Source: Populus alba
Taxonomy: Eukaryota; Streptophyta; Magnoliopsida; Malpighiales; Salicaceae
Direction of reading: 5' to 3'
Length of the DNA stretch: 64,000 bases
Assembly (NCBI RefSeq): GCF_005239225.2
Contig: NC_133287.1
Location: forward strand, 11,327,493 to 11,391,492
Shown here piece after piece: positions 60,100-64,000 of this stretch (positions are counted from its first letter, which is position 1; each line of letters begins with the position of its first letter). A program made the translations under genes and the position numbers. The notes beneath the pieces are model-generated. The model searched no databases, had not been told where the DNA came from, and saw only the letters and a list, made by a program, of their open reading frames with translations.

Positions 60100-63000
60100 T
60101 GGTATCATGACATGCATGACGTCGCATGGTAGAGTTGCCTCCTAGAATTGAAAGGTGGGTTTTAAGTTTAATCATAACATTATTATTATAGGGTTCATGA
60201 ATCGCCACCTAATACTATGGTCACTAGAAAACTTAATGGTTTGTCAGAGTCTATGTAAGGGGACTAGTTGTGCAAGTGAAAGACATATCACCCCGAATAT
60301 ACTTTACATGAGGTAAGTTGCATTGTTGATTAATTGTTTTTTTTTTTCTAGGTCATGTCTCTATTTATTAGTCTTATCTAAAGTTCAAAGCAAATATCCC
60401 TTAATGAGGAAGTTCTACCCTACTGGATTACATCCTAATCATTTTAAGTTCCAAATTTAGCATCACATTTATTTTTTTATTTTGTATCTTTAATAATTGA
60501 GGAAATACTTTACAGTGTGATTTTGTACTCCTAAATATTAAAGTCTACAGCTAAATTCTAACACTTCGAATAAAAAACTAATTGTTGTGGGATTTTTTAT
60601 ATTTTGGTCAAACCCTAATGGATAATCAATAATCATAAATCGATTATGATATCCATTTTGCATTTTTAAAACATGATAAAAATGTGATTTTATCTGTTTT
60701 AGAAAATATGCATGAAAAAACTTTAGGATTTGGTTGTATGCATAAAATTAAAATATTTTTTATTTTTGAAATTTCAGGAAAAAAAAAATATTTTTTATAT
60801 CGAGTCTGTATCTTACATGTAAGTCTACAGCCGATATTAGACAAAATTGTTGGAAAAATACGCGACAAACCTACAAATGACTTTAAAGTGGTCCTTGAAA
60901 TTTTTTAGGTTTTATTATTATTATTATATTTTTTGGATGGGTTGTTTGCGCTCAAGGCCCAAGCTTAACCCGGTTAGGCTGACAAAAGGCCCGACAACCT
61001 CTTTTTTTAGAATGGGTATAGGTTGGGTTGAAATTAGTTCAACTTATCTTTGCCTCTGCTCAAGCTCAAGCTAATAGTTGCAAGATATGAATTAATTCAT
61101 GGCATACATGCATATAAAGGAAGAAATTGCAGGAGGAAGGGGCGGTTACCTGGCGCAGGGGAGAAGCATCACTGTTGTTGCTAGTCTACTGGCGTGGCTG
61201 AGGTGCCACTAAAGTTGCTCATGACATCATTGCTGGAGGTTATTGTGTAGAGAAAAAAGAAGAAGCTTGAGGTAGAGATGATGAGTTGGTGAAGGAGATG
61301 CATAGATGTTGGTGAAGGAGAATGTTGTTGGTGAGGGTGTATAATAAGGCTAGCATATGAAATTGTTAAAAAAAAAAGTTGGTTTTTTGCTCACTTTTCA
61401 CTCTTTTTTCTTGCTATCTAATGCCCAAAATTCACCCTTATTTATAGGGGGTGAAAATGGGACATCTTGTCTTTATTAAGGACAAATCTTGGCTCTTTAT
61501 TCAAACGAGAAGGATCTCAATTATTGGCTCAAAGTCATCATTATGAGCTTCAAACATTTGGCTGATAAAGGTTGATTAGGTTAGCCTTTTTAGGGGCGCT
61601 ACACTGGCAATAGAGGCAAACAGCCAGTAAGAATTACGATGGTGTGTAGTACAGTGTCAGGCTATCAAAGTGGTGTTTTGTTTGTCTGGTTTGGTGGAGA
61701 GATTATACATTAAATGCTCTTGAAAAGTAGTCATTGGAGCAGTCTTTCAGGTACAAAAGGTTGAAGATGATAAACAGTAACTAGATGACAAGACAACATT
61801 GTTTTGTAACAAAAAAAACCACTTTGATCAAAACACATCGTTTCATTTAAATGAAATGACACCATTATAATGTTCTTAGGTTTCAATTTAATCTTTTGGC
61901 TTTTAGTTATTGTAATTACATTCCTAAATGACTTTGAACTTTTAATTTTATACAATTTTACCCTCGTCAAACATCAATAACAACCTTGGATTTCAATGCC
62001 TTTTTCATTTTTGTCCTTGGTTTTGAATTTATACAAATTAACCCTCAATTGACCATTAAGCTTTTAATTTGCTTCAATTTCACCCTTTGTTTTCAACCGA
62101 TTTGGGTCCTAGAAGTTTAGCGTCTTTTTTTAAAAAGGTCTTTGGTTATAAATTTCTTTAACTTAACTCTTAATTGATCCTAAACTTTGAATTTCTTGCA
62201 ATTTAGTCCTTGATTTCAATTAATTGACTTCGTAAAAATTGAGTTTGGCCCTTTAAAATTTCAATCTTTTGATTAAGCTCAAATTAGGCTCCCAAACTTA
62301 TTTTTTTCCCAATTACGTCTCTAATAAAATTAAATTGACCTATTAAAAGTATAATTAAATCCTCGCGCCTAATTAAATATTTTAATTTAACCCAAATTAA
62401 TTCTTAAATATAATTAAACTTTTAATTCAACCCATGATTAAATCAAATTGACTTATGAAAAATCTAATTAAACCTCTAGACTTCATTTTTATGCAGATTT
62501 GTCTAATAATCATTCAATTTGACCTTAAATCTGTATTGTTTCTTTAGTCTTGGGTACAATGAGGTATGATTAGGATCACAATTCCATCCAAAACTCTAGC
62601 TTGATTCTTTAACATATTTGAAAATTTCCTTCGATTTCATATTAGTTCTTGTTCTCCAATTCTTCATTTGAAGCTTAATTGACTCCCAACTTCTTCTTTT
62701 TTCAATTAAACCCTTAATTGATTTTCTAACTTAGTTATTTATTTCAAACTCATCCTTAAACTTCAAATTCCTTTCAATCTTAGCCAAATTAAACCATTTT
62801 AATCTATTTCTTCAATTTCTTCTTCAATTCAACCCTTAATTATGACCCAAAATTTTCCAAACTTTATTTTTGCTTATGATAGTCAATTATTGGTCAAATT
62901 TCAACCCAAGAATATAAAAAAATGATTTAAAATTACAATAGATTTACTAAAAAGATAATTTTTGGATTTTTCTAATTTTTTTCAAAATATATACAAAAAT
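60100..63000 (-). mobile_element. Long-LTR gypsy relic, copy C
   Basis: On the minus strand it ends in GGTGGCGATTCATGAACCC (60192-60210), the counterpart of the primer-binding motif in copies A and B. Before this lie 'cttacctcatgtaaag' and 'acaactagtccccttac' (60260-60315). Its body has a CT/GA leader with 'ttatttataggg' (61438), 'catcgtttcatttaaatgaaatgac' (61830) and T-rich 'caatttagtcctt' repeats (61.88-62.85 kb). No coding sequence remains. The far boundary is estimated. Confidence 0.6.
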
Positions 63001-64000
63001 TGAGTGACAGCAATATTTATTGCTCCTTAGTTTCCTTATAGAACTAGAAAAGGTCCCAAAATTAGCTATTGAATATTCTTGCATTATTAGAAAACGAATC
63101 ATCTTCAAATAGGAAGCCTACAAGTCAAAAGACAACAAATAATAAAATTTATATTGAATTTGTAATATATATTGCAAGACCTTACCAAACTTTGATTTAC
63201 TTTAAATTTTAAATCAATATAGAAAAATATATATTGAAACTCCTGTTAGAATTTTAACTCGATTCCATAGTCGGATTGAAAATTATGTTCAATAGCATAA
63301 AACTGAAACAATATGCATAATTACACTAGAATCTTAATTTCTTTGTTCAACTTTTTTTTGGATCGTATCATTCCCCCCCCCTCCAAGACGATTCATCCTT
63401 TAATTACCAATAGGTATAAGGGATGTTTTATAAATCTCTAGTTTAAGCTTTCAAAACTCTTTTTTACCAACACTCGCCTCCAACAGTTTTATGAAAGTAG
63501 TAGTTCTTTTTTCTTTTTTTATCTTTCATCCTTTCAATGTTTTTTCTCCTCTTGCTTTGAAGCTTGCGATTCATAGAATAGTTATTTTAACCTATCAAAT
63601 TATTACCTCAAAAACCCAACCATATCGAATAGGTCTTTGCGTTATTGAGTGAGAACTCTAATTTCTTCCCTCTCCTTTAGAGAATACAAGACACAAGGAG
63701 AAAAACAAAGAAGACATGAAAGATATGATATAAAAAAAACCATGGAATAGAGATTCTGACCTAAAATCTTAAATCTAAAACTATAGACTTAAAATCTTAA
63801 ATCTGAAACTACAGGTGCCCAACTAATTTTGATGAGATCAAACTTGGATGAGTCAGCCTTTATAAACTTGAATTTGCAATTTTGTTGATATTTTAAAAAC
63901 TTTAAATAGATATTATGGACATAATTAAACATTAGATACTTTTTTTTTATCAAAAGACCTTAATGCAACACTAAACAATAACAAAAATAAGAGAGAACAA
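63001..64000. other. Window end, no gene seen
   Basis: AT-rich. A C9 run lies near 63373. 'agacttaaaatcttaaatct' is repeated in tandem at about 63750-63800. No credible frame reaches the window edge. Confidence 0.4.

Noticed and set aside
1..64000. tRNA, rRNA, snoRNA genes
   Set aside because: I scanned for cloverleaf and conserved box sequences by eye and saw none. A covariance-model search would be needed to exclude them.

Overview
The window is plant nuclear DNA. It is very AT-rich, with compact multi-exon genes separated by decayed transposable elements. Gene structures and codon use are those of a dicot. The repeat types (AT-rich inverted-repeat elements, long gypsy LTRs, 'aactcgggttaac'-type degenerate repeats) suggest a poplar or willow relative (Salicaceae). 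That taxonomic call is inference from repeat style and protein similarity.

I can support six protein-coding genes. They are an intronless LRR receptor kinase of the RPK2/TOADSTOOL2 type (10802-14233, +), a Ninja-family ABI5-binding protein of the AFP4/TMAC2 type (15377-18122, -, two exons), a clade I BAHD acyltransferase (26268-27686, -, one exon), a group I WRKY factor of the WRKY3/WRKY4 type (34428-38837, -, four exons, reading frame broken inside the C-terminal WRKY domain), a predicted plastid protein resembling the DUF3598/lipocalin-like family (49227-52308, -, seven exons, one extra T in a T8 run of exon 1), and chloroplast division factor MinE (57129-58607, -, two exons). RPK2 and AFP converge and are 1.1 kb apart. 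From memory, pieces of this order recur at several Arabidopsis loci, so the six genes probably sit in an ancestral block later stretched by transposons.

The rest is mostly repeats. Positions 1-700 hold a non-LTR retrotransposon relic. Positions 3285-4263 and 32663-33531 are two copies, in opposite orientation, of a PIF/Harbinger-like element with TIRs and 3-bp TTA/TAA target duplications. Three same-strand copies of a long gypsy-type LTR end at about 21.76, 43.49 and 60.2 kb, each with a primer-binding-like motif, and the middle one is followed by a broken gag relic (41.3-42.7 kb). A fourth, inverted fragment lies at 39.4-40.1 kb. Minisatellites lie at 24.3-25.06, 29.1-29.64 and 30.25-30.76 kb. 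At least nine copies of a roughly 200-bp AT-rich repeat are scattered throughout, and a degenerate tandem array fills 52.6-54.06 kb.

The most unusual signals are a near-perfect 50-bp-arm hairpin inside an intron of the plastid-protein gene (51404-51515), the frame break within the DNA-binding domain of the WRKY gene, and a GC-AG intron in that same gene. I found no tRNA, rRNA or CRISPR-like array, and no gene cluster that looks like a new biochemical system.
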